From an uncultured Odoribacter sp. (GTDB lineage Bacteria; Bacteroidota; Bacteroidia; Bacteroidales; Marinifilaceae), in NCBI GenBank assembly GCA_944321165.1, contig CALUKE010000006.1:1-64000 (forward strand): a DNA stretch of 64,000 bases, given 5' to 3'. Of this stretch, positions 34,351 through 43,730 are shown in pieces. Position numbers and translations under genes: made by a program. The notes under the pieces are model-generated. The model made no database searches. It was not told the origin of the DNA and saw only the letters and a list, made by a program, of their open reading frames with translations. Every line of letters begins with the position of its first letter. The stretch's first letter is position 1.

Positions 34351-35355
34351 TTATTCTTTATCTTTTACCAGACGAACACTGAATAAGACCGGATGACCGT
34401 CTTCGTTTTTCAGAAAGGTGTTTGTTCTCAGAATTTGATCGTTGAATAAAGCTACGGAACGAATCATCCCCAGAGAAGTGGTATCTGGCTCTGAAATTTT
34501 TTCTGCAGTCCAGAAGTAGGCATTTTGTCCTTTGCGGGTAAATGTCTCATTGTCTGAGTTCGAATCATATTTCGGTGTATATAGTTTTCCTCCGCTAAAT
34601 CGGGCATTGAATCCGATTCCCTGTTCGCCTTCTTTCAGGAAGATTCCCTGGATATCGCCTCTCCATTCATTTTTTTTGTTTAATTCTTCCTGTGACATTC
34701 CCAACTGTTTTTCCAGTTTCAGCCAGTCTGCATCGGTAGGGATGCGCCAGCCTCCTTCTTGTGGAACGGCTTTTAAGGCTGCTTCGTATGAATACAGTAA
34801 ACCGTATTGTTGAGAATAATTTCCGTTTGCTTCATCGGCCTCTTTTTTGTGTTCTTGACTGACTTGCAAAAGTATGATGGTCTGATTCCGCTTCATTACC
34901 TGAATGATTGCCGGAGAGAATGTTTGATCGGCTTCTGCCTGTGTGTTCATCTCTTCAAAAGTGTTGCCGGCTCTTGTCCAGTTGGCAATTTTCGTACTGG
35001 GTTTCTCCGAGTCTTCAAGTCCTTCCGGATCTGCGATCTCATTTCTGCCGAATGCGGCATTCATGGAGTCGATGAATTGCTGTCCGGCCCTTGAGGTAAT
35101 GTTTTTGGCAGATAAATATTCTTCATTAAAAGTTCTGCAACCGAAAATTTCCGGTTCGGGAATAATGTAGGCCAAGTTTTCTGCCATCCAGATTTGATCT
35201 CCGATTTCTATGCAGGCGTATTCTTTCCCGTCGCGATGGTCTATAAATGTTTCTGCGGGCTGTACTCCTGTAACTGTATATATAGGGTTCTCTTCCTTTT
35301 TACATGCAGAAAAACCTGTAATAATTGATAGGGTAACGATTAAAATTTTTTTCAT
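34351..35355 (-). CDS. FISUMP-domain lipoprotein (Fibrobacter succinogenes major paralogous domain)
   Basis: A 334-aa lipoprotein (ITGFSACKKEENP, Cys18). The FISUMP fold is recognised from DGKEYACIEIGDQIWMAENLAY near the start and the paired GGWRIPTDADWLKLEKQLG, GFNARFSGG and AYFWTAEK motifs toward the end. These domains are secreted or surface proteins resembling formylglycine-generating and C-lectin folds, of unknown activity. It is last in the locus 2 row, 12 bp after the metallopeptidase-like gene, and so likely belongs to the same uptake system. Confidence 0.82.
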   Translation of the reverse strand: MKKILIVTLSIITGFSACKKEENPIYTVTGVQPAETFIDHRDGKEYACIEIGDQIWMAENLAYIIPEPEIFGCRTFNEEYLSAKNITSRAGQQFIDSMNAAFGRNEIADPEGLEDSEKPSTKIANWTRAGNTFEEMNTQAEADQTFSPAIIQVMKRNQTIILLQVSQEHKKEADEANGNYSQQYGLLYSYEAALKAVPQEGGWRIPTDADWLKLEKQLGMSQEELNKKNEWRGDIQGIFLKEGEQGIGFNARFSGGKLYTPKYDSNSDNETFTRKGQNAYFWTAEKISEPDTTSLGMIRSVALFNDQILRTNTFLKNEDGHPVLFSVRLVKDKE

Positions 35356-35367
35356 AACTCATCTGCT

Positions 35368-36402
35368 TTACAATTCTATGCCTAATTCATTTACAATCAA
35401 ATCGTATAAGATTTGGTATTTTTTCATCACCAAGGGATATGCACCCCAATAGTGGGCAAATTCTTCTGGACTGTAATTCAATATCAGGTCCAAATACCAT
35501 TTTAGGTCTTCAGAAACATCTGCCGGGGCGTTGTTTCTGACATTTTTCGAACCTCGAACGAATCCGTACGGACCGACTACCGAGGTGTATTTCATGCAAC
35601 TGGCTTCTTTGTAGGCGTCGTCAAATCCAAAGCCAGCCCTATTGGCGTCGAGCCATTCACTGTAGTCGCCAAATGTATTGATTCCCCAAAAGGTTTGGGG
35701 ACTAGCCCAGTATCCCAAGAAATATGAATAACCGTAGATGTCAGAGCCCGGAAAACTGAACAGATAGGTTCTTCCATAGAGAGTCGGATCGCTGATTTCT
35801 CCGAATTGGTTGAGTTGCGTGGTGAAATTCTTAATTTTACTTTCAACGGATTCTTTCTTGATGTTCAGGATTTCTGTATTGACGGTGTTTTCATCTTTGT
35901 CTGCCAGTGCGGTCCAGAGCAAAGATCTGAAGTTGGCTTTGTAATTGAATGAGGAAGTTACATTGCCATTGATGTTTTGTGCCGCATCAACCGCCAAAAT
36001 CAGGCTCGGATGCAAGGCTGCCGGAGTTTTTTCCAAAAAGAGACGAATCATCTCCAGGCTTTTCAGTTGGCGTTCTTCTCCTTCGGTATACTGGTATTCA
36101 ATGCTGCCGTTTATTCTTTGATCGGCATCGTTGAAAAATGTCCATTTCGGATCGACTATTTCATAACGATAAACGGGATTTCCGTAAATGTCGTCCCGGA
36201 TATAGCTTTGGTTAATGGTGTCGTTAAAATAAACTGATACCTCGTATTTTTCAAATATCTGATAACGTTCGTGTTGTACCGCATTGTTCGGATCATCGGC
36301 GATGGCATAGATATTGGAAAAATCAATTTTGTTCGTCAATTTGTCTTCTTTATTGCAGGCCAAAAGGAATAAACAGGCAAATAAATAAATGATTGGTTTC
36401 AT
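35368..36402 (-). CDS. Metallopeptidase-like lipoprotein of SusCD locus 2, HExxH not found
   Basis: A 344-aa lipoprotein (FACLFLLACNKEDKL). The overall pattern resembles the substrate-import-associated zinc metallohydrolase lipoproteins that sit behind susD in Bacteroidetes. Those proteins normally carry an HExxH zinc site in the middle and a Glu-containing SEDFAEM-like stretch later. Here no HExxH exists anywhere. The later stretch reads DVSEDLKWYLDLILNYSPEE, and the C-terminus (MKKYQILYDLIVNELGIEL) keeps the family form. It may therefore be a non-catalytic binding protein, or my family call may be wrong. Gap to susD is 15 bp. Confidence 0.6.
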   Translation of the reverse strand: MKPIIYLFACLFLLACNKEDKLTNKIDFSNIYAIADDPNNAVQHERYQIFEKYEVSVYFNDTINQSYIRDDIYGNPVYRYEIVDPKWTFFNDADQRINGSIEYQYTEGEERQLKSLEMIRLFLEKTPAALHPSLILAVDAAQNINGNVTSSFNYKANFRSLLWTALADKDENTVNTEILNIKKESVESKIKNFTTQLNQFGEISDPTLYGRTYLFSFPGSDIYGYSYFLGYWASPQTFWGINTFGDYSEWLDANRAGFGFDDAYKEASCMKYTSVVGPYGFVRGSKNVRNNAPADVSEDLKWYLDLILNYSPEEFAHYWGAYPLVMKKYQILYDLIVNELGIEL

Positions 36403-36417
36403 AATTCTTTGTTTACA

Positions 36418-37984
36418 TTATTGGTTTTCTAATGCATTTCGTACCGGACGCTCATTGCCGGGCATCGGTGTTGTATCGAATTCTTTGATGTTCTTCGGAA
36501 TATCGAAAACATAAGCCGGGTCGTTTTCTTCCAAAACATAGGTATAGGTCTGTTCCAAGGTTTTGTCGCTCGTATAAAATGCATATTTGCGATAAATCTT
36601 TTTGCTGTAAGGGTAGGGCTGGGCGACAGAATAACGTCGCAGATCGAACCAACGGTGCCCTTCAAAACAGAGTTCCTTTCTGCGTTCATCCCGGATTTGA
36701 CGGACCAATTCTTCTCCAGAATAGTTCTGTGCTGTATAGTTCTTGATACGATTCTGGCGTAAGGTGTTGAGATACTGATTGGCCAGTCCTTCCTGTGAAC
36801 CCATCATGGCACAGGCTTCGGCCATGTTCAGATAAGCTTCGGCAGAGCGGATTGTAAAGATATCAGAAATCCGGGATTGGTGGAAGCCGGTTTGATATTT
36901 GTAACTCAGTGCAATACTGTCTGTTCGCGGATTGAAAGTAAAGCAAGTCTTTCTAACATCATTTTCGTCGTAAAGATTGTACAGGTCCCGACTGACACAA
37001 AAATCTGGCGCATAACCGGTGAGTATCATCTCTGAATATAAAGAACCTTGAGAAAACAGAATTTCTGTATTGTTTTCTGTTAAGAATAAATTGTCTTCTG
37101 TTAAGGAGTCTTTTGTAGCGATGGAGGATAGGGTAAATACGTGATTGGTCAAATAGGGTTCGATGGTATTTTTAGCCTCTTCCCATGATTGCATATATAA
37201 ATATACCCGACTTAACAGGATGGCTGCAGCTTCTTCAGAGGCCCGATACAATACATTTTTTGAATTTGCCTTTAGATAAGTGATAGATTCTTTTAAGTCG
37301 CTGACAATCTGTTTGTAAATTTTATCTAATGGTGTTCTGGCAAATTGGGTCGCTGCATCTTTATCGTGTTCTACGCCTGAGGTAATTTTCAAAGGAACGC
37401 CTAAATCTGTAGATGCAGTTGCGGGATTATAAGGTTTTCCGTATAAATTACTCAAAATCAGATAAAATTGTGCCCGAAGAAAATAGCATTCTCCTTTGAT
37501 TCGGTTACGGGTGGCAGTTTCACTTTCTGTCGTAATGTTTAAACGGTCGACTTCCTGCAAAGTGGTGTTGAGAATGGCGATTCTTTGATAAAGATCCAAC
37601 CAGGTGGATTGATCGTCGTGTTCTGCCAATAATGTGAACGTAATGTCTTGTTGCCAGGCTGAATAGCCGAATAGGGCTTTGGACATGTCCAACCACTGTA
37701 CGTAAGGCAGACTTCCGGTCATGGCCAATTCGCTTTCTGTGACCGTATTGATGTCATCGTCCAAGAGATTGAAAAAATCACAGGAGCCTCCTGTCGGTAA
37801 ATAATAGGAGTAGGGGGGGATTGGGATTGTTGCTGGGAATATATACCGATCCCAATAACAATTCATCATAGTCTGAAATTTTGGATGCCCGAATGTAAGT
37901 ATCGGAAAATTCATCCAGAAAATCTCCGCAGCTGCTTCCAAACAATAAGAAAAGTCCGCCGATAAATATATTTTTAATTTTCAT
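36418..37984 (-). pseudogene. SusD/RagB-family lipoprotein, locus 2, frameshifted at a C7 tract
   Basis: The true N-terminus starts at 37984: MKIKNIFIGGLFLLFGSSCG, then DFLDEFSDTYIRASKISDYD. That frame continues to PSNNPNPP and meets a stop at 37778. The rest of SusD, from YSYYLPTGGSCDFFNLLDDD to the C-terminus, is in another frame, open to 36418. The switch is at a run of seven C (plus-strand G7, 37813-37819). Removing one C joins both parts into a normal SusD of about 520 aa. Downstream motifs such as IKGECYFLRAQFYLILSNLY and AEAYLNMAEACAMMG are intact. This could be phase variation, inactivation or a sequence error. Confidence 0.85.
37813..37819 (-). repeat. C7 homopolymer at susD frame break
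   Basis: A run of seven G on the + strand (seven C in the coding strand) about 57 codons into susD. Six keep the SusD frame. Confidence 0.8.
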
Positions 37985-37993
37985 ATTTGTCTG

Positions 37994-40900
37994 TTATTTA
38001 AATGAAACATTCAAACCGATTGTATAGGTCGGTCTTACAGAAAGACTGGGTTGGGAGAAACCGGCCTGAGAAGGATCCTGACCTTTCAGTTCTTTGGCTG
38101 ATATGGTGAACAGATTCTGCGTACTGAAAGAAAGAGATACCGTTGAGAACGGTGTTTTTTTCAACAGAGAATCATTAAATCTGTAATTCAGATTCAAAGA
38201 CTGTAGTTTCAGATAATTTCCGCTGACAACCCGGATGTCCGATTGATCATACATCTGCCAGATATTGGACGCAAAGGCACCGCTTAAGCCTCTGTGGTTG
38301 GCGGTATTTGACCAGTGGGTTCTGTATTTGGAGTAATTGGGATCATTGGGACTTAACAATACAGGATAGTTTGTTCTTTGTTCATCTCCTGGAACGATCC
38401 ATCTTTCTGTAAATTCCTTCCGGATGTTTTCGATGGAGGTGATGCCATTCTGGATGGGGTTGTACATTTCGAACAGACGGACTTTGGAGCCCAGACTGTA
38501 TGCTAAGTTGAAAGACAAACTCCAGTTTTTGTAGGTAATGTTGTTGTTAAAGCTTCCGGAAATATACGGATCCCGACAGCCGCTGTCTTCCAATACCATC
38601 ATCATGATATCTGCTACAGATTTTCCATACAATAGGTTGATTCGGTCTTCCCAGTCATCGAACATCGGAATACCCGTATTGGGATCGAGTCCTAAGAATT
38701 TGTATGAATAGAAGGTACTGATTGGTTTCCCGCTGATAATGGCATAACCGTTCAGGAAATCGCTCATGCTGTAGTTTTCGATCGGTTCGGTCTGCACCTT
38801 GTTGAGGTTGACTGAATAGTAGGTAGAGAGATACCACTTGAAATTCTTGGTGCGGATGGGATAGCCGGATAAAGAAATGGACAATCCTTTGTTGGACATG
38901 TCTCCATTATTCATGTTGTATACACCGCCCGGGACACCGTTTACAGAAGAAACTTCAATAGCGGAAATCAAATCGTGCGTCTTTTTCAGATAGACTTCGA
39001 ACATGGCCAATAAGCGTCCGTCAAACAGGTTTAAGTCAAAACCGATGTTGGTTTGATTGGTGACTTCCCATTTTAAGTTCGGGTTCGGAAGTTTATACAG
39101 GGTAGATACATATTCACCGTAATAGGTGTCGATGGCCCCCTGGTTTAATAACATGTCCGGAGTTTCCCCATCAATCATATTTCCCTGTTGTCCGAAAGAC
39201 ATGCGCAGCCGGGCTTCTGTCAGCCAGTAATTTTCATTTTCAGCATTCAGGTATCTGTTTTTAAAGAAGATTTCCCGCAGATTGGCCATACCGGAAACGG
39301 ACCATACGGGTAACAGACGGTTGTTGCTCTCGCTTCCGAATTTGTTGGATGCATCGAAACGGCCGTTGAGGTTAAGAGTGAACAGTTCTTTGTAAGAATA
39401 GGATAAGGTTAAATATCCACTGACCTTATTGGTTAAATTCTCTGCCAATGAACGGTGGGTTGTGGCCAGCCATTTTTTGTAATAGGGATAGTCGTCCAAC
39501 AGAATACTGTTTTTGTCATCGGTATAGCGGCTGGATGTTCCCATATCTACAAACTGTTTTCCACGGTCTTTCAGATATCCTCTGTTTTCATCGGAAATTG
39601 CGAAATTTTTACTGGAAGTTACTTCAAATCCCATGGAACTTGCGATAAGATGAGTTTGTGCTTCATCTACATATTTGTTGAAGTTGCTTTGGATTCGCAA
39701 CATCATATTGCGGGCGTCGCTGATATTGGTTTTTAAAATACCTCCGTAAGGCAGATAACAGTAACCGCTATCTCCGGCAGGCGGCGTCTGGTTTTCTTCT
39801 GCGTTGCGGAGAGAGGCTGCATACCATGATTTTTCTCCCCACCAATCTTCCTGGCGAGTGTTGGATTGAGTATATGAACCGGTGATATTGGCATTCCAGT
39901 AATCTGTAATATTATAGCGGAGGTCCATCGTGATCATGGCGGTATTTCCGGCATATTCCTGAGAACTGTTGTCTATTTCGTTCAAGATGTTGTAATTCAA
40001 CGGAGTCAACTGAGAATTGTATTTTTTGTAATAATACAGACTACCGTCGGCATTGAAACAAGGAAGTGCCCGGGTGGTATTGTAAGCATAATTCATGGCG
40101 TCGACTTCGGTCGGCACATGATTTTTATTTAAAATATTGGCGTTGATTCGTAAGGCGGCAGTGAATTTATCGGACAGTTTGGCGTCCAATTCATCATGAC
40201 AGAATAACGGTCACTGTAAGAGGTTTTGGATACACCATCGTCTTGTGAGATTCCGAAGGAGGAATAGTAACGTATGGAATTGGATCCACCAGAAATGCTT
40301 AATGTGTGAGAATGTGAATAGGCATCTCTTGTCAGAAGGTCAAACCAATCGGTATTTTCTCGTTCGTAGCGTTGAACTTCCTGCAGAAATTCGTTGTAGT
40401 TGGTTTTTCCGTTCATCCAGTTGTAATAGGCTCCTTCATATCCGACCATCGTCATGTTTTCCGGGAAATAATAATGGTCATCGACCAGATCTTTTCCGAA
40501 TTGCATCCGTTCCTGTGAATTCATCAGATTGATATTGCGGTCGGAATAGCGGGGACGGCGAGTAATTTTGGAAGAATGGCTGTATGAAATCCTGATTTTT
40601 CCGGAAGTACCCCGTTTGGTTGTCACGACAATCACACCGTTGGCCGCCTGTGTACCGTACAAGGCTGTTGCCGAAGCATCTTTCAGTACGTCTATGCGTT
40701 CGATGTCCTGCGGGTTGATTCCTGCAATGGCATTACCGATAATATTGATGTAATCCGGATTGTTCAAATCTTCAGGTGCTACATCAACCGGATCTGTAAG
40801 AACGACACCATCCAATACCCACAACGGCTGACGGTTTCCGATGATGGTTGAGGTACCTCGGATCTGAATACGGGGGGGGCACCTACCTCTCCGGAATTGT

Positions 40901-41705
40901 TGATTAATATCAGGTCAGGAATTCGTCCTTCCAGCGCTTGATCGATGCTGGTCATACCTGGAACCAGAATATCTTCCGCTTTTACGGAAGTAATAGAACT
41001 GGTCAGATGACGACGGTCTATGGTCTGATAACCGGTTTGAACGACATTGGCCGTTTCGAGTTCGTAAATTTCGTCTTCCAGTACGACGTTCAAATATTCC
41101 TCGCCTTTCCAAACGATATTCTTGGGTTTCATGCCGACAAAGGTAAATAAAAGTGCTACGGTCTGGGCTCCTTGAGGTTTGACTATTTCAAAATTACCGT
41201 TAGCATCGGAACTGACTCCGATGGTCGTTTTATCGATCATGACTGCCACTCCCGGTAGAGGATTGCCTTCAGAATCTTTTACATTACCACGGATGTAAGT
41301 CGTTTCTTGAGACTGTCCCTGTGACATGGCTGTCGGTTCCGGGCTTTTCTTTTTCACGATGATAATATTTCCCTGGATGGTATAAGTCAAATCGGTGTTT
41401 TCGAATACAGTATTCAGTACTTTTTCTACGGTTTCATTTTGGACTTGGATAGAAACCTGATCCAGGTCGTCAACCAATTCGTGATTGAATAAAAACGCGA
41501 GCTTGGTCTGTTTCTGAATTTCATTGAAAAGATTTTGAAAAGAGACTGCTTGCATGTTCAGGCTCACTTTTTCTTGTTGTGCCATTGTTTTGGCAGAGGT
41601 ATCCAGAATGAAACAACATACGAATACCAGGCTGAGTTTAAACATTACCCATGCTTTTTGCCAATGATACCATGGAAGCCATTGGCTTGTTTTGTTTTTT
41701 TTCAT
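37994..41705 (-). pseudogene. SusC/RagA-family TonB-dependent channel with STN domain, locus 2, two frame breaks
   Basis: The gene is spread over three frames. Part 1, from the ATG at 41705 (MKKNKTSQWLPWYHW), holds signal, STN (VSLNMQAVSFQNLFNEIQKQ), carboxypeptidase-like domain and early plug to SGEVGAPP. The frame breaks at a run of eight C (plus-strand G8, 40872-40879); nine C would continue as [20 protein letters not shown]. Part 2 ([20 protein letters not shown] through RYSVMMN) holds the plug with [18 protein letters not shown] second break of one base lies near 40188-40196, after which [20 protein letters not shown] and the complete barrel run to 37994. The repaired length would be about 1237 aa. 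Confidence 0.87.
40872..40879 (-). repeat. C8 homopolymer at susC frame break
   Basis: A run of eight G on the + strand (eight C in the coding strand) within the plug-domain codons for Ala-Pro-Pro-Arg. Nine are needed for the SusC frame (or six, with loss of one residue). Runs this long are candidates for slipped-strand mispairing. Confidence 0.8.
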
Positions 41706-41748
41706 ATGATTCTGATTCGTTTTATGTGATGATAAAAAATTGTCGTTT

Positions 41749-42903
41749 TTAAGATTGTGAAACAACGATGGTTTGACCTTGTATGGAAAACGTAACTCCT
41801 GTCGCTTCTGTAATAGCATTCAGAATGGTTGTGATTTGTTTATAACGCTCCATGCTGCCGGAAAAATGCAATTCTTTGACGGAGTCCTGTTGGTAAAAGA
41901 AATCGACATTATACCAGTTGGACAGGGTGATGAGAATGTCTTCCAGGCGTTCTCGATTGAAACGGAACATCCCTTTGGTCCAGGCGATATATTGATCGAC
42001 ATCGACCTCTTGCACCTCAATACTCGCATCGCTGTGTTTACATACGGCCATTTGGCCCGGACTTATCCGTTGACGCTGGTTATTGGCCCGGATTCGTATG
42101 CCGATGGAACCTTCTGCCAAAACAGCCTTGGTGGCTTGCGTATTGAAGGTGTTGATATTGAAAGTTGTTCCAAATACCTTGACATCTATTGCCGGAGTTT
42201 CGACAATAAAGGCCCGTTGTGTGTCCGGGGTTACTTCGAAATAAGCTTCGCCTTCTAAATAGACCCGACGTTCTTTTTCGGAGAATACCATGGGATATTT
42301 TAATTTGCTTGCTGCATTCAGAAATATCTTGCTTCCGTCGGACAGAATCAGCTGATATTCTCCTCCCCGTTCAGTTTTCAGGGTATTGTATTCTATTGAT
42401 TGATTATTCTCTTCCTGAGGCTGATAAGACAAGGTTCCGGAATGTTGAATTACTTGAACATGCGGAAAATTTCGAACATTCTGTTCTTTTTCTGCTCCCA
42501 GATTTACCTGTTCGCCATTGGCCAGAATCAGTTTTGCTTTTTGACTGCCCGGGGTGATGATCGAAACCGGAATTTCCTGTTTCTGGCTTTCTATCATCCA
42601 CCAGACGAGTCCGGTGATAAGAGGCAATAGAAAAAGAGCTGCATATCTCATCCAACGCCGGAAAAGACGGGGTGCGGGTTTTATGGCTGCTTCAAAATGC
42701 CGTATGGCCTTCTGGTCGTCTATTTGCATGTAGAGCGGAAACTCATGGGCCATGTTCTGCTCTTCTTTCATTCGGTTAAAAAAGAGTTCATGGGAAGGAT
42801 TGGCAGCACACCATTTTTTCAGTTCTGCTTCTTCCTCTGAAGAAAGTTCTCCCAACATGTATAGTTGAATGAGATAGATGATATGTTCATTGTATTTTTT
42901 CAT
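41749..42903 (-). CDS. FecR-family anti-sigma factor, locus 2
   Basis: A 384-aa protein, start at the ATG at 42903 (MKKYNEHIIYLIQLY). Cytosolic N-terminal region with MLGELSSEEEAELKKWCAAN, one membrane helix at about 85-105, FecR domain (VSIITPGSQKAKLILANGEQ, LSDGSKIFLNAASKLKYP, VYLEGEAYFEVTPDTQRAF) and a C-terminal DUF4974 domain (ELHFSGSMERYKQITTILNA). It relays the SusC signal to the sigma factor encoded 73 bp upstream. It is 43 bp before susC. The frame is intact although susC and susD are broken. Confidence 0.92.
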   Translation of the reverse strand: MKKYNEHIIYLIQLYMLGELSSEEEAELKKWCAANPSHELFFNRMKEEQNMAHEFPLYMQIDDQKAIRHFEAAIKPAPRLFRRWMRYAALFLLPLITGLVWWMIESQKQEIPVSIITPGSQKAKLILANGEQVNLGAEKEQNVRNFPHVQVIQHSGTLSYQPQEENNQSIEYNTLKTERGGEYQLILSDGSKIFLNAASKLKYPMVFSEKERRVYLEGEAYFEVTPDTQRAFIVETPAIDVKVFGTTFNINTFNTQATKAVLAEGSIGIRIRANNQRQRISPGQMAVCKHSDASIEVQEVDVDQYIAWTKGMFRFNRERLEDILITLSNWYNVDFFYQQDSVKELHFSGSMERYKQITTILNAITEATGVTFSIQGQTIVVSQS

Positions 42904-42976
42904 ACCTTCCTTTTTGTATACGATACAATCGAATTTGAAAAAGTGGTACAAAAAAGTAATATTTTTTTTAATAGTT

Positions 42977-43549
42977 TTAAATGATCTTCAATAGGAGTAA
43001 AAGTAAGTAAATGTCTTTCAGTCGATAACGAAGGGTTTGAAGCGCTCTTTTTTTATGAACTTTTACGGTTTCAACAGAGATGTGAAGCAGCGTTGCGATT
43101 TCTTCGTTCTTTTTTCCGGCCATATGCAATTCGAACACTTTTCGACAACTTTCTGGGAGTTCGCTGATGATTTGATACAATTTCCGGTAAATCTCTTCCC
43201 GCATCAATTCATAATTTTCAGCATCCTCCTCCTCTTCGTTGCCGGTGTACAGGATATAATCGGCATATTGGGATTCCAGTTTTTTGTGCTTTAGATAGTT
43301 CAGACAATTGTTTTTAACCGATTCATACAAAAAAGAGCGGAAACCGTGCAAGGAATTGTATGCTTTGTTTTCTTTTTTCCATAATGAGATGAAGACTTCC
43401 TGGACAATGTCTTCTGCCACTTCCTGATGTTGGACTAAGCGGATGGCGTATACGACCAAGTAACGATAGAACATGCGGAATGCTTCTCGATAAGCATCGA
43501 CATGATTTGAATTAATCCATCTGAGAAATTCCTGCTCGTTTGTAACCAT
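42977..43549 (-). CDS. ECF sigma-70 factor, locus 2
   Basis: A 190-aa FecI-like ECF sigma factor. Region 2 (about 20-90: IRLVQHQEVAEDIVQEVFIS, FRSFLYESVKNNCLNYLKHK) and region 4 (about 125-180: LPESCRKVFELHMAGKKNEE, ISVETVKVHKKRALQTLRYR) are complete. It heads the locus 2 row, followed by fecR, susC, susD and two lipoproteins, the classical order. The C-terminus is unusually hydrophobic (Leu/Ile-rich last 12 residues). Confidence 0.93.
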   Translation of the reverse strand: MVTNEQEFLRWINSNHVDAYREAFRMFYRYLVVYAIRLVQHQEVAEDIVQEVFISLWKKENKAYNSLHGFRSFLYESVKNNCLNYLKHKKLESQYADYILYTGNEEEEDAENYELMREEIYRKLYQIISELPESCRKVFELHMAGKKNEEIATLLHISVETVKVHKKRALQTLRYRLKDIYLLLLLLKII

Positions 43550-43660
43550 CTCCTGAGATGCATGTTATAAAGTGACCTCTACAAAAATTCGAAAAATGAG
43601 TAACAAATTTAAGTAAAAATCGTACAGTCTTTTATTTCGGAGATGAAAAATTTGATCGCG

Positions 43661-43713
43661 ATCGGTTATGGACTGGCTCCTGGAAAGGAAATGATGCTTT
43701 GTCCATAACCGAT
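43661..43713 (-). terminator. Terminator of the CBS-domain gene
   Basis: ATCGGTTATGGAC (43661-43673) pairs perfectly with GTCCATAACCGAT (43701-43713), 18 bp past the stop at 43731. A T-rich stretch (AAATTTTTC) follows on the minus strand. Confidence 0.8.
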
Positions 43714-43730
43714 AGAATCGTTCTTATTTA

